A stretch of DNA of 41,781 bases from JAICLK01 sp035478715 (GTDB taxonomy: Bacteria > Patescibacteriota > Saccharimonadia > Saccharimonadales > UBA4665). The position numbers were made by a program, and so were the translations under genes. The number at the start of each line of letters is the position of its first letter. The stretch's first letter is position 1. A model generated the notes under the pieces. That model saw only the letters and a list, made by a program, of their open reading frames with translations. It was not told where the DNA came from and did not search any database. Positions 40,269 to 41,781 of this stretch are shown here, one piece after another. Location: the NCBI GenBank assembly GCA_035478715.1, contig DATIJK010000001.1:1-41781 (forward strand), in the 5' to 3' direction.

Positions 40269-41003
40269 TTAATTAATCCGCTTTTGCACAGTCGTACTTA
40301 AGTCCGAAACAGCACAGAATTGCGGGGTTCCGGTGCCGCTCTTGCATTGCGCGTCAGTTGCTGTCGCCCCGGCCGTACTGCTTGGCGAGCTACAGCTGCC
40401 GGACACTGACTGAGCGCAAAGTAGCTCGTCATCCCCATACACCACCCTGACGTTCACCTTGTAGAGGCTTGTACCTGATATCGACGAAACAGTCAGGTTC
40501 GCTAGGCGCATATGTTCGCCTAGCATTTCGGTGCCCTTTACTGTCGCGCCCGGAGTCTGGCCGCTGCAACTGCTGACATCCGGCTCAAGAATCATTGCCT
40601 GGGACACCTGGTTCGGGCCGGGCGATGCGGTGCCCTTATACAATTGTTTGCCTTGCTGGAACTGATAGAACTGATTGCCAACGCAAACGCCACTCCAACC
40701 TGCCACTGGGGTTAACTGCGCTACTTCGCCGCCGTTCAGTTGGATTCCTTGCGTGACGCTATCAATGACAGAGCGTGCCACGTTCTGCGTTGCAGTCTGT
40801 ACGACACCGCCGTAATATGCCTGGTTAAAACGGATGACCCCGTACGTAATTAACACCAGGACCAACGAAAAAACGACAGACGCTATCATCAATTCGACGA
40901 TAGTAAACCCGGCTGACTTAAATGATAATCTTTTTGTTTTCATTTTATTGCTGCTTTGTTGTATTCGTTTGATATATTTATTCATAAACTTCCGCCTATT
41001 CAT
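40269..41003 (-). CDS. PilW-like type IV prepilin
   Basis: A 244-aa prepilin: leader to KSAG|FTIVELMIASVVFSL with cleavage after Gly32 and Glu at +5 (E37), a hydrophobic helix, then a beta domain with cysteines (CVGNQF, SSCSG, LLCAQS, AVSDL). The 32-residue leader is long; internal ATGs at 40985 and 40943 give shorter leaders and are credible starts. Overlaps the upstream PilV-like gene by 8 nt. Ends in QKRIN. Confidence 0.86.
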   Translation of the reverse strand: MNRRKFMNKYIKRIQQSSNKMKTKRLSFKSAGFTIVELMIASVVFSLVLVLITYGVIRFNQAYYGGVVQTATQNVARSVIDSVTQGIQLNGGEVAQLTPVAGWSGVCVGNQFYQFQQGKQLYKGTASPGPNQVSQAMILEPDVSSCSGQTPGATVKGTEMLGEHMRLANLTVSSISGTSLYKVNVRVVYGDDELLCAQSVSGSCSSPSSTAGATATDAQCKSGTGTPQFCAVSDLSTTVQKRIN

Positions 41004-41502
41004 ATAACCTATATGCCATGGTTTCTTGCGCTGTTCCCCCGTTGATTTGCGCCCATTTCACCGTTACGGAAAACAGATGGCTGCCAGCGATGTAATCCGG
41101 GCATCCGGCCGTGTTGCAATCGGTTACCCTAAGTGCGTAGGATGGCTGTGTCGAGGCCGGTACCGGAGTGCCGGATGAATCAACATTGCAATTGCCGCTC
41201 CCTGGTAACGCCGGCAGCTCATTGTACATACAAAACGTCGCGCCGACTGTAAATAAAGCGCCGCCGTTCGACGCATCTGACCGCATCTGTTCTATTTGAT
41301 TTTCAATCAGCTTTATCGCAATGGTGTGCTCCTGCGAATTCCGGACGCCGAGTTTGCTATTACGGGTCACCACGAAGGCGCCGCCCAGAACAGTACTGAT
41401 TATCGCCAAGCTTATCAGGACTTCTACGAGCGTATCACCGGTTTGACCCAATAACTTTTGGCTGATTGCAAGACGCTTTTGGTACTTATTATGCGTGATC
41501 AT
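40996..41502 (-). CDS. PilV-like type IV prepilin
   Basis: A 168-aa prepilin: LLGQTG|DTLVEVLISLAIISTVLGG, cleavage after Gly22, Glu27 at +5, with Asp instead of the usual Phe/Met at +1. The later region has KLIENQIEQMRSD, typical of the PilV alpha1 helix, and a cysteine-containing beta domain (FCMYNE, NCNVD, DCNTAGCPDY). Start ATG overlaps the upstream pilin stop as ATGA. Confidence 0.85.
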   Translation of the reverse strand: MITHNKYQKRLAISQKLLGQTGDTLVEVLISLAIISTVLGGAFVVTRNSKLGVRNSQEHTIAIKLIENQIEQMRSDASNGGALFTVGATFCMYNELPALPGSGNCNVDSSGTPVPASTQPSYALRVTDCNTAGCPDYIAGSHLFSVTVKWAQINGGTAQETMAYRLYE

Positions 41503-41781
41503 GTGCAGCTCGTATTACTGTATATTGTTGTTGTAACCGCATTTATATCACCGCCGTTGCCACCGATAGAAACTTTGCCAGATTGCCGTGTCGTGCCGCT
41601 TTTGAAGCAAATTTCCAGATCATAATCCGGGTTTGACGAGCCTATTATGGTCTGAACATCATCATAAGAACTTGCTGCTTTCGCATTGAGCTTGTCGACA
41701 GCATTCCCCATATTAGTCTGGTCCTCGGTGTATTGTGAAGTGTCGATTGGCACCAGATAGAATAGCTGCGAACCCGGGACC
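41499..41781 (-). CDS. Type IV pilin-like protein, C-terminal part (truncated by window edge)
   Basis: Open frame entering from the right edge without a start: at least 93 codons ending DINAVTTTIYSNTSC-T. The visible part is a globular pilin-like C-terminus with helical TNMGNAVDKLNAKAAS and a cysteine pair (LEICFKSG ... SNTSCT) that could form the D-loop disulfide. It is the first visible gene of the pilin operon, overlapping the next gene by 4 nt. A GTG inside the frame is not a likely start because the frame stays open upstream. Confidence 0.7.
   Translation of the reverse strand, partial: VPGSQLFYLVPIDTSQYTEDQTNMGNAVDKLNAKAASSYDDVQTIIGSSNPDYDLEICFKSGTTRQSGKVSIGGNGGDINAVTTTIYSNTSCT

Overview
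The window is 41.8 kb of a Candidatus Saccharibacteria (TM7, Patescibacteria/CPR) chromosome. The truncated 16S rRNA at the left edge carries, on the minus strand, exact matches to two published TM7 signature sites as I remember them (TM7-314F at 407-424, TM7-580F at 166-184). The genes fit a small-genome, host-dependent bacterium: many informational genes, few metabolic ones, peptidoglycan and type IV pilus functions, a ComM-type competence ATPase and many short membrane proteins. TGA is used as stop, so this is not the recoded Gracilibacteria/SR1 code.

Layout. 1-5.5 kb, minus: gyrB-gyrA directly upstream of the 16S gene. 5.6-9.6 kb, minus: a membrane-anchored HerA/VirD4-like ATPase preceded by small unknown genes. 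9.7-12.7 kb, plus: a possible small RNA, comM and the infC-rpmI-rplT operon. 12.7-13.1 kb, minus: RNase P RNA sharing a bidirectional terminator with rplT. 13.1-20.6 kb: an ASCH-RNase HI fusion, tRNA-Pro, a structured RNA candidate, an M50 protease, rpmB, an inactive-looking metallo-beta-lactamase-fold protein, a wHTH regulator, miaA, an alkyltransferase-like protein, a HAD nucleotidase and thrS behind a T-box leader. 20.9-24.3 kb: tRNA-Val, tRNA-Gly and tRNA-Thr around an nrdR-like gene and a cellulose-synthase-like glycosyltransferase, with homologous inverted repeats at the tRNA 3' flanks. 24.3-31.6 kb: a second structured RNA candidate, two DHA2 drug-efflux transporters, an ArsR regulator, a serine hydrolase, a YCII protein, an L,D-transpeptidase and an aquaporin. 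31.6-37.5 kb: small unknown genes, tRNA-Asp with a one-gene micro-island, a SurA-like protein, a bacterial PH protein, two HAD phosphatases and tRNA-Arg bracketed by a two-hairpin repeat. 37.5-41.8 kb: ndk, a Xer recombinase and a minor-pilin operon (PilX/PilW/PilV-like) running off the right edge.

Working picture. Type IV pili, ComM and Xer fit a cell that binds a host, takes up DNA and recombines it. The L,D-transpeptidase, glycosyltransferase and M50 protease serve the envelope. The ArsR/DHA2 pair looks like a regulated efflux switch. Two sequence-level themes recur. First, at least 15 genes that begin transcription units have a -10 hexamer only 6-11 nt before the start codon, predicting leaderless mRNAs, while operon-internal and ribosomal genes carry Shine-Dalgarno sites. 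Second, the tRNA spacers are full of long perfect hairpins, repeats with compensatory changes and a duplicated tRNA end, and are the most likely home of undescribed elements.

All calls come from reading the sequence and translations by eye. No alignment or folding program was run.
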